This document shows positions 1 through 8,401 of a stretch of DNA of 64,000 nucleotides, one piece after another; the first letter of the stretch is position 1; the number at the start of each line of letters is the position of its first letter. This DNA is from Alphaproteobacteria bacterium (lineage in GTDB: Bacteria; Pseudomonadota; Alphaproteobacteria; Rhizobiales; Xanthobacteraceae). A program made the position numbers and the translations under genes. Under the pieces are notes generated by a model. That model had not been told where the DNA came from. It saw nothing but the letters and a program-made list of their open reading frames with translations, and searched no databases. The stretch lies in contig JBBCGH010000001.1 in NCBI GenBank assembly GCA_037200445.1, forward strand, positions 2,790,001 to 2,854,000, in the 5' to 3' direction.

Positions 1-129
1 ACGGTTCAGCGGCGCTTGGGTCATGCATCGCTGACCTCGACCGCGATCTACCTGCATCCGGTCGATGAGCGTGACGCCGAGGCGGCGGACAGTTTGGGAG
101 CGCTACTAATCGCGTCCGACGAGGCGTGA
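1..129 (+). CDS. Tyrosine recombinase/phage integrase, C-terminal fragment cut by the window edge
   Basis: The frame is open from base 1 and ends in TGA at 127-129, giving 42 residues. They include LGHASLTSTAIYLHP, which fits the end of the catalytic domain of tyrosine recombinases: the LGH box followed about nine residues later by the nucleophilic Tyr in the IYLH context. The tail after the Tyr (VDERDAEAADSLGALL) is acidic and short, as in many integrases. Such enzymes cut and rejoin DNA at attachment sites or resolve dimers. The body of the gene lies to the left of this window, so it cannot be said whether it is a phage or island integrase or a XerC/D-like protein. The following 230 bases hold no tRNA gene that could serve as an attachment site. 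Confidence 0.75.
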   Translation, partial: TVQRRLGHASLTSTAIYLHPVDERDAEAADSLGALLIASDEA

Positions 130-359
130 TCGAACCGGGAACGGTGCCAACACGGTGCCAACATGTGCCCGGGAAAGCTCGAAATGGGCCGCGGTCGGCG
201 AAAAGCGACGGAACGCTAAAACGTTAGACACCGCCGCCAGTTAGCGACATTTCGCGCAAAAGAACGTCAGACGAACGCGCCCGGTAGTATTAACAAAGGA
301 TAAACGTCGCGCGGTCTTCCGGTTTCGCCTACCCATGCAGGCGAGAAGAGGACCGTGTC

Positions 360-749
360 ATGGCACGCGATCAGAGCGACGTCGGATACGAATGGGTCAA
401 CGCCTGGGCGGCAACCGCGATGGCGGAGACGTCGGCGGCGATGAAAGGCCAGGCTTTGCCGCAAGAGCCTCATCCCGTGCCTGCGCCGGCCATCGCGATC
501 GCTCCCATTGCCAAACCAGGGTGGGAAGGCCAGCTCGCGCGCGACATCGCCGAGATCGAACGGGCGCGCGATGCGCTTGATGCGCTGCCGCTGGTCGCAA
601 GTTTCTCGGCGCGGCGGCGCGTCCAGGCGTTGACGCTCGTGCCGTCGCGCACCAGCGACATGGTGCCGGTCGTCATCGGCGGCGTGCTCGCGCTGGTCAT
701 GCTGACCGTCTTCGGCGCCGCCGCCGCGATGACCAAGCTCGCGCGCTGA
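360..749 (+). CDS. Hypothetical protein with one C-terminal membrane segment
   Basis: 129 residues. The first ~95 residues are hydrophilic, with a Pro/Ala-rich stretch around residues 34-50 (PHPVPAPAIAIAPIAKP) and a charged helix ([16 protein letters not shown]). One hydrophobic segment, about residues 100-125 (VPVVIGGVLALVMLTVFG), suggests a C-terminal anchor with the N-terminus in the cytoplasm. The ATG at 360 is preceded by GAAGAGGA at a good spacing, which favours this start over the overlapping frame that begins at 335. I do not recognise a family. It lies alone between the recombinase fragment and the cyclic-nucleotide-binding gene. Confidence 0.6.
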   Translation: MARDQSDVGYEWVNAWAATAMAETSAAMKGQALPQEPHPVPAPAIAIAPIAKPGWEGQLARDIAEIERARDALDALPLVASFSARRRVQALTLVPSRTSDMVPVVIGGVLALVMLTVFGAAAAMTKLAR

Positions 750-831
750 ATCCTCAGCCGGCCCCTTGCCATCGCGGCGAAAGCCCCTTCACAATTGTGA
801 CACGCATTGAAGCGTGCACGCAGGGGACGTC

Positions 832-1215
832 ATGAACGGCAAGGAAATTGACATGCGCCAGTTCGCGAAGAGCGCGGGCGCCACCATTAATTTCGGGCCG
901 GGCAACATCGTATTCAACCAGGGCGATCCGGGGCCGTGCATGTACATCGTGCAGTCCGGCAGCATCGAAATGGTGATCGGGGACAGGGTCATCGAGGTCG
1001 TGGGCCCGAACGAGGCGATCGGGTTCATGTCGATGATCGATACGGCACCGCGCTCATCCACCGCGCGTGTGAAAGACGCGTGCGAGCTTTCAGTGATCGA
1101 TGCCCGCACCTTCCGCTTCATGGTCGATGAAGTGCCGAACTTCGCGCTCTACATCATGGGCGTTCTGGCGCGCCGCATCCGCGGCATGGGCGCTGCGATG
1201 TCGCATCCGGATTAG
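832..1215 (+). CDS. Cyclic nucleotide-binding domain protein without a DNA-binding domain
   Basis: 127 residues forming a single CRP/FNR-type cNMP-binding beta-roll: NFGPGNIVFNQGDPGPCMYIVQSG near the N-terminus, then GFMSMIDTAPRSSTARVKD at the phosphate-binding cassette position, then a short C-helix ending in a basic Arg stretch (ARRIRGMG). The protein stops before any helix-turn-helix could follow, so it is a sensor or partner protein rather than a transcription factor. I chose the ATG at 832 because AGGGGA lies 5-10 bases before it; an in-frame GTG at 814 has no such site. The stop codon is the first part of a palindromic repeat. Ligand and partner are unknown. Confidence 0.75.
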   Translation: MNGKEIDMRQFAKSAGATINFGPGNIVFNQGDPGPCMYIVQSGSIEMVIGDRVIEVVGPNEAIGFMSMIDTAPRSSTARVKDACELSVIDARTFRFMVDEVPNFALYIMGVLARRIRGMGAAMSHPD

Positions 1216-1263
1216 AGCATGATCCCGAAAAGTGGGAACCGGTTTTCGGATAAGATCATGCTC
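1215..1263. repeat. Palindromic intergenic repeat, copy A
   Basis: A near-perfect inverted repeat: GAGCATGATC at the left end pairs with GATCATGCTC at the right, and an inner CCGAAAA pairs with TTTTCGG around GTGGGAACC. Related copies lie at 3145, 38251, 49916 and 51873, with a degenerate one at 29389. The layout resembles the RIME/BIME-type mosaic elements of Rhizobiales; the family name was not checked. This copy begins on the last base of the preceding stop codon. Confidence 0.85.
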
Positions 1264-1308
1264 AAACAAGAAGCTTGAGCTTAACCGAGAGCGATAAGGC
1301 CCGACGCG

Positions 1309-1485
1309 TCACGCCGCTTTCGGCAACTCCGCGTCGCGCACGATCCATTCGTGGACCTGTCCGCAGGCGGGGCAGGGCGCGCGAACCCTTTCGGACTTGA
1401 TCTGCAAGAGCGTGCCGATCTCGGTTTCGACGCCGATGTCGATGCTGCGCCGGGTCGCCGGACAGGTGAAGAACAGCCGTTCCAT
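1309..1485 (-). CDS. Small zinc-ribbon-like hypothetical protein
   Basis: 58 residues with two cysteine groups, a Cys in FFTCPATRR near the N-terminus and CPACGQVHEW near the C-terminus. CPxCG followed by His is a typical half of a zinc ribbon. Between them is a beta-strand-rich stretch (SIDIGVETEIGTLLQI). The ATG at 1485 is preceded by CAAGGAGGC at ideal spacing, so the longer upstream reading was set aside. Small ribbon proteins of this sort are common and mostly uncharacterised in Rhizobiales; no function can be given. It is in the same orientation as the VOC gene but upstream start signals are separate. Confidence 0.65.
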   Translation of the reverse strand: MERLFFTCPATRRSIDIGVETEIGTLLQIKSERVRAPCPACGQVHEWIVRDAELPKAA

Positions 1486-1531
1486 CGAACGCCTCCTTGG
1501 TTTGGAGGATGGCCCGCCCAATAGATAAGCG

Positions 1532-2404
1532 TCAGACCGCGAACCGCACCCGGGTTCCAAACGGATCGCGGACCTCCGGTCCCTGCGCGGAACTCGCGAG
1601 CGGCACGTTCGCGGCCTTCAGCTTCGTAATCACTGCGTCCCGGTCAGCCGCATCCGCCGCCTCGATCGCAAACCACGACAGGCCCGCGCGCTCGTCATCG
1701 CGCTGTCCGGCCCCGGCCGAGTGCCAGGTGTTGCTGCCGATGTGGTGGTGGTAACGCCCTGACGACATGAACAGCGCGCCGCCGCGCCCGGCGGTTGGGT
1801 TGAGGCCGACGATATCGCAGTAGAACTGCTGCGTGACGGGAAGATCGCCGACACGCAAATGGATGTGTCCGATGCGCAGCCCGTCCGGTGCCCCCGCGTA
1901 GCTCGTGTTGCCGGCTTGCGTCGCGAGATCATCGAGATTGAGCCGGTCCGTCGCCATCTGAATGCGGTCGCCGTTCCAGCGCCACTCCGCGGGGAGGCGG
2001 TCGCGGTAGACCTCGATGCCGTTGCCCTCCGGGTCGTCGAGATAGATCGCTTCGCTGACCAGATGATCGGAGGCACCGGTGAGCGCGACGCGGTTGCGCG
2101 CAGCATGCACGAGCCAGCGCCCGAGATCGCCGCGCGTCGGCTGCAGGAACGCCGTATGATAGAGCCCGGCGGTGCGTGGATCGTCCGGCGTCGCGTCGGG
2201 CGCGGCCTCGAGTTCGAGCAGTGTCACGCCGCCCGCACCGAGCCGTGCCGTCCTGGCATCGCGGTCGATGAGCTGCAGGCCGATCGCCTGGTGATAGAAA
2301 TCGGTGAGGCGTGACAGATCGCGCGCCTTCAGCCCGACCGAGCCGATGCGCAGCGGCGTGCGGTTCGCGAATGTCACGTTCGAGGAAGGATTCGGGGCGT
2401 CCAT
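1532..2404 (-). CDS. VOC-family dioxygenase/glyoxalase with two domains (catechol-2,3-dioxygenase-like)
   Basis: 290 residues with two vicinal-oxygen-chelate modules: residues ~17-125 (IGSVGLKARDLSRLTDFY, later HTAFLQPTRGDLGRWL and the DPEGNGIEVYRD end motif) and ~175-290 (IGHIHLRVGDLPVTQQFY, YHHHIGSNTWHS, DPFGTRVRF). This doubled arrangement, with GHIHL and YHHHIG metal-ligand contexts and a Glu-containing end motif in the first half, is that of extradiol dioxygenases of the CatE type. The metal and substrate cannot be told from the sequence. The ATG at 2404 follows a weak ribosome-binding site. It is divergent from gatC across a 220-base gap. Confidence 0.75.
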   Translation of the reverse strand: MDAPNPSSNVTFANRTPLRIGSVGLKARDLSRLTDFYHQAIGLQLIDRDARTARLGAGGVTLLELEAAPDATPDDPRTAGLYHTAFLQPTRGDLGRWLVHAARNRVALTGASDHLVSEAIYLDDPEGNGIEVYRDRLPAEWRWNGDRIQMATDRLNLDDLATQAGNTSYAGAPDGLRIGHIHLRVGDLPVTQQFYCDIVGLNPTAGRGGALFMSSGRYHHHIGSNTWHSAGAGQRDDERAGLSWFAIEAADAADRDAVITKLKAANVPLASSAQGPEVRDPFGTRVRFAV

Positions 2405-2625
2405 GGCGGGTGCCTTTCGTTGCCATGCTTATATTGGGAGGACGGCAGCGCGGACAATCGTGCCGGCCGCAAGGAGGCATGTGCGGCGTTGCAAGGGGAT
2501 GGCTCGGTTTACAACTGCATGGTTAGTCCAGGAGGCACCCAAGTTATTGTTCTTGAATAGGTTTCGACCCGGTGGCGCTGCGGCGGCGGCTCTGCTAATC
2601 CGTGTCCGAAGCATGGAAGTTTTGC

Positions 2626-2913
2626 ATGTCCGTCGATAGCGTCACAGTCCGCCGCATCGCGCATCTCGCGCGCATTGCCGTGAAGGACGAGGAGGTTGAG
2701 CATCTCAAAGACGAGCTCAACGGTATTCTGGCGTTTGTCGCGCAACTTGACGAGGTCAACGTCGAGGGCGTCGAGCCGATGACCTCGGTGACGCCGATGG
2801 CGATGAAGAAGCGCGAGGATGTGGTGACCGACGGCGGCATCCCGGAGGATATTCTCGCGAACGCGCCGGCGACCGAGGACCATTTTTTCCTTGTTCCCAA
2901 GGTGATCGAGTAA
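2626..2913 (+). CDS. gatC: Asp-tRNA(Asn)/Glu-tRNA(Gln) amidotransferase subunit C
   Basis: 95 residues, the usual GatC length. GatC wraps around GatA and holds it to GatB in the GatCAB amidotransferase, which converts Glu-tRNA(Gln) and Asp-tRNA(Asn) to the correct amide forms in bacteria lacking GlnRS or AsnRS. Family landmarks are [12 protein letters not shown] at the N-terminus, [22 protein letters not shown] in the middle and REDVVTDG near the end. I chose the ATG at 2626; an in-frame upstream GTG adds eight residues atypical of the family. Its stop TAA overlaps the ATG of the next gene (TAATG), indicating translational coupling. Confidence 0.95.
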   Translation: MSVDSVTVRRIAHLARIAVKDEEVEHLKDELNGILAFVAQLDEVNVEGVEPMTSVTPMAMKKREDVVTDGGIPEDILANAPATEDHFFLVPKVIE

Positions 2914-3146
2914 TGTGCTGGGCCTGCCAGGAAGGCGATCAAGCGCGCATCTGGGCGCTGATCGACATCATTTCGACTGGTCAGATGCCGGCCGGGCACA
3001 CGGCGGAGGACCTGCGTGCAATGGGCCTGCCGCAGCCGGGCGACCTTTACCGCGAGGAGCAGGCGGACGGCACGGTCCTGATCCGGCAGCACGCCCCATC
3101 TGAAATCAAGAAGATGGAACCGAAAAACAAGTTCATCTGCGACTGA
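2913..3146 (+). CDS. Small hypothetical protein coupled to gatC
   Basis: 77 residues, beginning at an ATG that shares a base with the gatC stop codon. It opens with MCWACQEGD, a Cys pair (CxxC), and is otherwise hydrophilic with no signal peptide or membrane segment; the C-terminus is Lys-rich (EIKKMEPKNKF). No known domain is recognised. Its overlap with gatC implies co-translation in the gatCAB operon, but a role in amidotransfer is only a guess from position. Its stop codon abuts palindromic repeat copy B. Confidence 0.65.
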   Translation: MCWACQEGDQARIWALIDIISTGQMPAGHTAEDLRAMGLPQPGDLYREEQADGTVLIRQHAPSEIKKMEPKNKFICD

Positions 3147-3191
3147 GCATGATCCCGAAAAGTGGCATCCGGTTTTCGGACAAGATCATGC
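3145..3191. repeat. Palindromic intergenic repeat, copy B
   Basis: Same element as at 1215: GAGCATGATCCCGAAAAGTG at the left, a CCGGTTTTCGG core and GATCATGC at the right. It starts on the stop codon of the 77-residue gene and ends 13 bases before the gatA start, so it lies inside the gatCAB transcription unit and would form a hairpin in the mRNA. Confidence 0.85.
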
Positions 3192-3204
3192 GTGAACAAG
3201 AGCC

Positions 3205-4710
3205 ATGACCGATCTGACGTCGTTGACGCTGGCCGAAGCCCGGGACCGGCTGGCCAAGAAAGACATCACCGCGCTGGAGCTGACCGACGCGCATATCGGC
3301 GCGGTCGAGGCGGCGCGCGCGCTCAATGCCTTCGTGAAGGAAACGCCGGAGCATGCGCGCGCAATGGCGCGCGCCTCCGATGCGCGGCTCGCGCGCGGCG
3401 AGGGCGGCCCGCTCGAGGGCATCCCGCTCGGTATCAAGGATTTGTTTTGCACCAAGGGCGTGCGCACCACCGCGTGCTCGCGGATTCTCGATAATTTTAC
3501 GCCGACCTATGAGTCGACGGTCAGCACGAATCTCTGGCGCGACGGCGCCGTGATGCTCGGCAAGCTCAACAACGACGAGTTCGCCATGGGCTCGTCGAAC
3601 GAGACCTCCTGCTTCGGCCCGGTGGTGAACCCGTGGCGGCGGCGCGGCTCAAACGTGGGCGCCGGTGCCGGCGGTGTCATCGAGGGCGCGCATCTGGTGC
3701 CGGGTGGCTCGTCGGGCGGCTCGGCCGCGGCAGTGGCTGCGCGGCTTTGCCTTGGCGCGACCGCAACCGACACGGGCGGCTCGATCCGCCAGCCCGCGGC
3801 GTTCACCGGCACGGTCGGGCTGAAGCCGACCTACGGGCGCTGCTCGCGCTGGGGCATCGTGGCGTTTGCGTCATCGCTCGACCAGGCCGGGCCGATCGCG
3901 CGCACCGTGCGCGACACCGCAATGCTGATGCGCTCGATGGCCGGGCACGACACGAAGGATACGACCAGCGTCGACGTGCCGGTGCCCGATTACGAGGCCG
4001 CGCTCGGCCGCTCGGTGAAGGGAATGCGCATCGGCATTCCGAAGGAATACCGGCTCGACGGCATGCCTCCCGAGATCGAGACGCTGTGGCAGCAGGGCAT
4101 CGCATGGCTGAAGGATGCCGGCGCCGAGATGGTCGATGTCTCACTGCCGCATACGAAATACGCGCTGCCGGCCTATTACATCGTGGCGCCCGCGGAGGCC
4201 TCGTCCAATCTCGCGCGCTATGATGGCGTGCGCTACGGCCTGCGCGTGCCCGGCCGCGACATCATCGGCATGTACGAGGGCACGCGCGCCGAAGGCTTCG
4301 GCGCGGAGGTGCGCCGCCGCGTGATGATCGGCACCTATGTGCTTTCGGCTGGCTATTACGACGCCTACTACATCCGCGCGCAGAAGGTGCGCACGCTGAT
4401 CAAGCGGGATTTCGAGGAGTCCTTCGCGAGCGGCATCGACGCGATGCTCACGCCGGCGACACCGTCGGCCGCGTTCGGGATCGGCGAGAAGGGCTCCGAT
4501 CCGGTCGAGATGTACCTGAATGACATCTTCACCGTGACGGTGAACATGGCCGGCCTGCCGGGCATTGCGGTGCCGGCGGGACTTGACCGCCAAGGCCTGC
4601 CGCTCGGCCTGCAGCTGATCGGCAAACCGTTCGACGAGGAGACGCTGTTCGCACTCGGGCAGAAGATCGAGGACGCGGCGGGACACTACAGGCCGGAGCA
4701 GTGGTGGTGA
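3205..4710 (+). CDS. gatA: Asp-tRNA(Asn)/Glu-tRNA(Gln) amidotransferase subunit A
   Basis: 501 residues of the amidase-signature family. GatA hydrolyses glutamine and channels the ammonia to GatB. The Ser-cisSer-Lys machinery is visible: Lys78 in [10 protein letters not shown], the GGSSGGS loop at residues 167-173 and the nucleophile Ser193 in [11 protein letters not shown]. Between the PWR motif and the GGSSGGS loop there is a Gly-rich insertion of about 15 residues ([16 protein letters not shown]); the flanks align well with the family, so it is unlikely to be a frameshift. The start ATG follows ACAAGAGCC. The 3' end overlaps the next small gene by ten bases. Confidence 0.95.
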   Translation: MTDLTSLTLAEARDRLAKKDITALELTDAHIGAVEAARALNAFVKETPEHARAMARASDARLARGEGGPLEGIPLGIKDLFCTKGVRTTACSRILDNFTPTYESTVSTNLWRDGAVMLGKLNNDEFAMGSSNETSCFGPVVNPWRRRGSNVGAGAGGVIEGAHLVPGGSSGGSAAAVAARLCLGATATDTGGSIRQPAAFTGTVGLKPTYGRCSRWGIVAFASSLDQAGPIARTVRDTAMLMRSMAGHDTKDTTSVDVPVPDYEAALGRSVKGMRIGIPKEYRLDGMPPEIETLWQQGIAWLKDAGAEMVDVSLPHTKYALPAYYIVAPAEASSNLARYDGVRYGLRVPGRDIIGMYEGTRAEGFGAEVRRRVMIGTYVLSAGYYDAYYIRAQKVRTLIKRDFEESFASGIDAMLTPATPSAAFGIGEKGSDPVEMYLNDIFTVTVNMAGLPGIAVPAGLDRQGLPLGLQLIGKPFDEETLFALGQKIEDAAGHYRPEQWW

Positions 4711-5006
4711 CGCCCGCGGCATTCGCAGCCTCCGTGGGGAACGCAGCGCCGCCCGCGGGGCTCGCGCCGGCCGTGCAGGCCCTCTGGTGGGCCGCCAAGG
4801 GCGACTGGGACAAGTCGCACAAGATCGTCATGGAAGAGGAAGGCGCGGACGCCGCGTGGGTGCACGCCTACCTGCATCGCGTCGAAGGCGACCTGCCGAA
4901 TGCGCGCTACTGGTATCGCAGCGCCGGCAAGCCGGCCGCGGCCGGCACGCTGGAGGATGAGTGGAAGGCGATCGTTTCCGAATTGCTGGGCGGCGCGGCG
5001 CCGTGA
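4701..5006 (+). CDS. Conserved small protein encoded between gatA and gatB
   Basis: 101 residues. The start is one of three tandem GTG codons at 4701, 4704 and 4707, all within the end of gatA, so it is translationally coupled to it. The sequence has Trp-rich, helical character with the segments [38 protein letters not shown] and [11 protein letters not shown], which looks like one or two TPR/Sel1-like helical pairs. I believe similar proteins follow gatA in other Rhizobiales, from memory only. Function unknown; it may be soluble and cytoplasmic, as no signal peptide is seen. Confidence 0.75.
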   Translation: MVVTPAAFAASVGNAAPPAGLAPAVQALWWAAKGDWDKSHKIVMEEEGADAAWVHAYLHRVEGDLPNARYWYRSAGKPAAAGTLEDEWKAIVSELLGGAAP

Positions 5007-5180
5007 CTATTTGGTCGGCCCACCCGTCGTCACCGGCGGCATATCGGAATCGCTCACGACCTGCTTCTTGCCGCCGAGCTGGCCGCCGCTGAGGATGAAC
5101 ATGCCCGCCGCAAGGAAAACGACGCCGGCGAGCAGCAGCCCGAACAGATTCGCGCCCTTGTTGTCGTTGTTGTCAGCCAT
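5007..5180 (-). CDS. Small single-span membrane protein antisense between gatA and gatB
   Basis: 57 residues, too short for many gene callers. It starts with MADNNDNKGANLFG, has one hydrophobic segment at about residues 13-31 (FGLLLAGVVFLAAGMFIL) and ends in a polar tail with a KKQ motif and TTGGPTK. GCGGAG lies before the start. A second in-frame ATG directly upstream (to 5183) would add one Met. The stop codon sits immediately against the end of the plus-strand 101-residue gene, so the two converge tail to tail. The composition (soluble Asn/Asp-rich start, one span, Gly-rich loop) is that of a genuine small membrane protein; family unknown. Confidence 0.6.
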   Translation of the reverse strand: MADNNDNKGANLFGLLLAGVVFLAAGMFILSGGQLGGKKQVVSDSDMPPVTTGGPTK

Positions 5181-5273
5181 CATGCGCTCCGCTAATCCCG
5201 TTCACAACGATCTATGCGCTGCGGCGGTTCCTGGTTTCGAATGGCCGTTCGCGTGCGTTTTGATGGCGAAAGC

Positions 5274-6713
5274 ATGAACAGCAATCTGATCCGGGGCTAC
5301 GAAGTCGTGATCGGCATGGAAGTCCATGCCCAAGTCGCCTCGAACGCAAAGCTGTTCTCCGGCGCCTCGACCGAGTTCGGCGGCGCGCCGAACTCGCACG
5401 TCTCGCTGGTCGATGCCGCGATGCCGGGCATGCTGCCGGTGATCAACGCCGAGTGTGTGCGCCAGGCGGTGCGCACCGGGCTGGGGCTCAAGGCGCAGAT
5501 CAATCTGAAATCGGTGTTCGACCGGAAGAACTATTTCTATCCGGATCTGCCGCAGGGCTATCAGATCAGCCAGTACAAGCAGCCGATCGTGGGCGAGGGC
5601 GAGGTGATCGTCGATCTCGCCGACGGCGAGAGCATTACGGTCGGCATCGAGCGGCTGCATCTCGAGCAGGATGCCGGCAAGTCGCTGCACGACCGGCATG
5701 CGACGATGTCCTATGTCGATCTCAACCGCGCCGGGGTTGCGCTGATGGAAATCGTGTCGAAGCCGGACATCCGCTCCTCCGAGCAGGCGAAAGCCTACGT
5801 GAGCAAGGTGCGCTCGATTCTGCGCTACCTCGGCACCTGCGACGGCGACATGGAGAACGGCTCGCTGCGCGCCGACGTGAACGTTTCGGTGCGCAAGCCA
5901 GGCAGCCCGCTCGGCACGCGCTGCGAGATCAAGAACATGAACTCGATCTCGTTCATCGGCGATGCGATCGAGCATGAGGCGCGGCGCCAGATCGAGATCA
6001 TCGAGGAGGGCGGCACGATCGACCAGGAGACGCGGCTTTACGATCCGGGAAAGCGCGAGACGCGCTCGATGCGCTCGAAGGAGGAGGCACACGACTACCG
6101 TTATTTTCCCGATCCGGACCTGTTGCCGCTCGAGCTGACACAGGCCGAGGTGGATGCGCTGAAAGCGAAGCTGCCGGAGTTGCCGGACGAGAAGAAGGCA
6201 CGGTTCGTCGCGGAAGGGCTTTCCGCCTACGACGCCGGTGTGCTCACGGCCGAGCGCGCGACCGCGGATTTCTTCGAGGCGGTCGCGCGGGGACGCGACG
6301 CGAAGGCAGCCGCGAACTGGGTCATCAACGAGCTCGCCGGGCGGCTGAACAAGGAAGCCAGGGAGATTTCCGCCTCGCCGGTGTCGGCCATGCAACTGGG
6401 GGCGATTCTCGATCTGATCAAGGACGGCTCGATCTCCGGCAAGATCGCCAAGGACCTGTTCGAGATGGTGTGGAGTGAGGGCGGCGATCCGCGCGCGATC
6501 GTGGAAGCACGTGGGCTGAAACAGGTGACCGACACGGGCGCGATCGAAAAGGTCGTCGACGAGGTGCTCGCTGCGAATCCCGACAAGGTCGCCGATGTGA
6601 AAACGAACCCGAAGGCGCTCGGCTGGTTCGTCGGCCAGGTGATGAAGGCTTCCGCCGGCAAAGCCAATCCGCAAGCGGTCAACGCACTGCTCAAGGAAAA
6701 GCTCGGCGTGTAG
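5274..6713 (+). CDS. gatB: Asp-tRNA(Asn)/Glu-tRNA(Gln) amidotransferase subunit B
   Basis: 479 residues, standard length. GatB binds the misacylated tRNA and activates the carboxyl group with ATP before amidation. The family opening [12 protein letters not shown], the motif [31 protein letters not shown] and [17 protein letters not shown] in the cradle domain are all present, and the C-terminal YqeY-like helical domain ends [20 protein letters not shown]. The ATG at 5274 gives the canonical N-terminus ([11 protein letters not shown]); an in-frame upstream ATG would add 20 atypical residues. It is the last gene of the gatCAB cluster. Confidence 0.96.
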   Translation: MNSNLIRGYEVVIGMEVHAQVASNAKLFSGASTEFGGAPNSHVSLVDAAMPGMLPVINAECVRQAVRTGLGLKAQINLKSVFDRKNYFYPDLPQGYQISQYKQPIVGEGEVIVDLADGESITVGIERLHLEQDAGKSLHDRHATMSYVDLNRAGVALMEIVSKPDIRSSEQAKAYVSKVRSILRYLGTCDGDMENGSLRADVNVSVRKPGSPLGTRCEIKNMNSISFIGDAIEHEARRQIEIIEEGGTIDQETRLYDPGKRETRSMRSKEEAHDYRYFPDPDLLPLELTQAEVDALKAKLPELPDEKKARFVAEGLSAYDAGVLTAERATADFFEAVARGRDAKAAANWVINELAGRLNKEAREISASPVSAMQLGAILDLIKDGSISGKIAKDLFEMVWSEGGDPRAIVEARGLKQVTDTGAIEKVVDEVLAANPDKVADVKTNPKALGWFVGQVMKASAGKANPQAVNALLKEKLGV

Positions 6714-6759
6714 CTTCTCCGGCTTCCGGCCGTATCGCTCGAACGTCAGCTCCTCATAC

Positions 6760-6792
6760 AAAGAGAAACCCCCGGCCTTTCGGCCGGGGGCT
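6760..6792 (-). terminator. Rho-independent terminator of the porin gene
   Basis: A perfect hairpin, CCCCCGGCC-TTT-CGGCCGGGGG, at about 6769-6790. On the minus strand it is followed by TTTCTCTTTG, as expected for termination of the porin transcript. It also lies about 50 bases past the gatB stop and may work in both directions. Confidence 0.85.
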
Positions 6793-6820
6793 CTGAGATG
6801 ATCCAGCTATGATCAACCGA

Positions 6821-8401
6821 TCATGGCCAGAAGTTACGCTGCAAGCGCAGGATCGAACCCCAGACGTTCTCGCTCGAGGGGAAGTAGACGCCCGCTGCAC
6901 GGCCGCCACCACCCGCGAAGTTGAACACCATCTGGCTCGGATCGAACTTCGTCTCGAGGCGCGTGTAGTACACTTCGAGGCCGATATCGAACTGAGGTGC
7001 CGGGTTCCAGATCGTCCGGACGCCGACCGCCCAGACGTTCCAGTCCGGGTCGCAGCCTGCCACAACCGTCGCACCCGTGAGCGGGGTGTTCGGAGCGGCG
7101 AGACGACGGACCGGGCTCTGCGGCGACGAACAGAACAACGTCGTGGCGATGTCGTTGTAGTCCGCCTGCGTGTAGCTGCCCCAGAAGTCGGTGCGCAACG
7201 CCGGGGTCCAGTAGTGCTCGAACGCACCCGTAAGCGAGAAGTAACGGGTGAGCTGCTGGCTGGTCGCCCCGTTCGTCGACACAAGCGTGCCGAAGACCGA
7301 GTCCATCGCCCAGGCAGCGGCCACATTCGCGCCGTTGAAGCGGACGAATGAGTTGTTCTTGCCGCTGATGCCGCCGTCCATACCGCAGTATGCGCCGGCG
7401 CCTTCGCAGAAGGTGGCTTCCACGTAGAACTTGTCGCCCTTGTTCCACGGGAGGTTGATCACCACGCCTGCCATCACGGCCCAGCCGTACGCGTCGTTCG
7501 GGGCGATGAAGGCATTGTTGATGCCCAGCACGCTTGCGCCCGCGCCGGTCGTGTTGTTGCCGTAGTAGCCAGCACGCAGCTGGTGCAGGGCGCCGGCGAC
7601 CTGTGCCGAACCCCAAGCCTGGTCAACGCGCAGCGATCCGACGATGTCCGGGATACCGGTCGCCGCCGTGTCGCCGAACGGAACCGAAGCTACGTTGTAC
7701 GAGTCCTGAGCCATACCCGGGCCAGGAAGCGCGCCGAGCACGAGCGCGTTGGTCGCGTCGTTCGAGGCGTCCCAGATGCCGTTACGGCGGATGAAGTTGT
7801 CTTCGAACGACAGGGTGGCGGTGAAGCCGTTGCCGAACGTCGCCGTGTAGGAGGCGAGCAACGTGCCCGCCGCACCGGTCATTGACGCAGCGCCGGTGTA
7901 CGAGCAGCCGTAGCAGAACGCACCGCCGAAGAAGTCGAAGTAGGACTGCGACTTGCCGAAGGTGAATCCCGCGAACTGAATGAAGCCGCGCTCGGTGTAG
8001 ATACGGCCTTGCGCAGTTTCGCCAGTCGTCGTCTGGAAGCCGGCGCGGCTGTAAGCGCGCAGAGTTCCGTATTCGGTCTGGGTGCGCACGTCGATCGACG
8101 TGGTCCAGCGAGCACGCATGTTGTACTCGTTGGAGTCGATACGGTTGTTACGGCCGGAGGCGCCCTGGTTGTACTCAACCGAGGAGTTGCCGGTCTGGAA
8201 ACCGTATTCGGCGCGGACCCAGCCGCCGATCTTGATGCAGGTATCGGTTCCGGGAATGTAGAAGAACCCGGCGCCGTAGATGCTACAAATCTTCACGTAT
8301 TCGACCGGTTTGGCCTTAACGGGAAGATCGGCAGCCTGTGCCCCCGCGACCGCAACGAGACCCGCTGCGGAACCGAGGAGAAGGCTTTTCACCATCTTCA
8401 T
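6821..8401 (-). CDS. Porin, alphaproteobacterial Porin_2 family
   Basis: 526 residues. An outer-membrane trimeric beta-barrel for diffusion of small solutes. The Sec signal peptide (MKMVKSLLLGSAAGLVAVAGAQA) ends at AQA-AD, followed by the family hallmark DLPVKAKPVEYVKICS...GAGFFYIPGTDTCIKIGGW, with a conserved Cys pair and the KIGGW box. The rest alternates aromatic beta-strands with Asn/Gly loops, and the protein ends RLQRNFWP; a terminal aromatic strand is typical of outer-membrane proteins (here Trp-Pro rather than Phe). The start at 8401 has GGAGGTCACG before it; an upstream in-frame ATG at 8413 is less likely. It is expected to be abundant: strong ribosome-binding site, strong terminator and a long untranslated region. 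Confidence 0.93.
   Translation of the reverse strand: MKMVKSLLLGSAAGLVAVAGAQAADLPVKAKPVEYVKICSIYGAGFFYIPGTDTCIKIGGWVRAEYGFQTGNSSVEYNQGASGRNNRIDSNEYNMRARWTTSIDVRTQTEYGTLRAYSRAGFQTTTGETAQGRIYTERGFIQFAGFTFGKSQSYFDFFGGAFCYGCSYTGAASMTGAAGTLLASYTATFGNGFTATLSFEDNFIRRNGIWDASNDATNALVLGALPGPGMAQDSYNVASVPFGDTAATGIPDIVGSLRVDQAWGSAQVAGALHQLRAGYYGNNTTGAGASVLGINNAFIAPNDAYGWAVMAGVVINLPWNKGDKFYVEATFCEGAGAYCGMDGGISGKNNSFVRFNGANVAAAWAMDSVFGTLVSTNGATSQQLTRYFSLTGAFEHYWTPALRTDFWGSYTQADYNDIATTLFCSSPQSPVRRLAAPNTPLTGATVVAGCDPDWNVWAVGVRTIWNPAPQFDIGLEVYYTRLETKFDPSQMVFNFAGGGGRAAGVYFPSSENVWGSILRLQRNFWP

Noticed and set aside
3640-3700. Suspected frameshift or mis-sequence in gatA at the Gly-rich insertion
   Set aside because: Both flanks align with the family in the same frame and the insertion is a multiple of three, so it is a natural loop.
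5202-6761. Long open frame of 519 codons on the minus strand across gatB
   Set aside because: It is antisense to a clear gatB, has no ribosome-binding site and reads as an Arg/His/Leu-rich shadow typical of GC-rich DNA.
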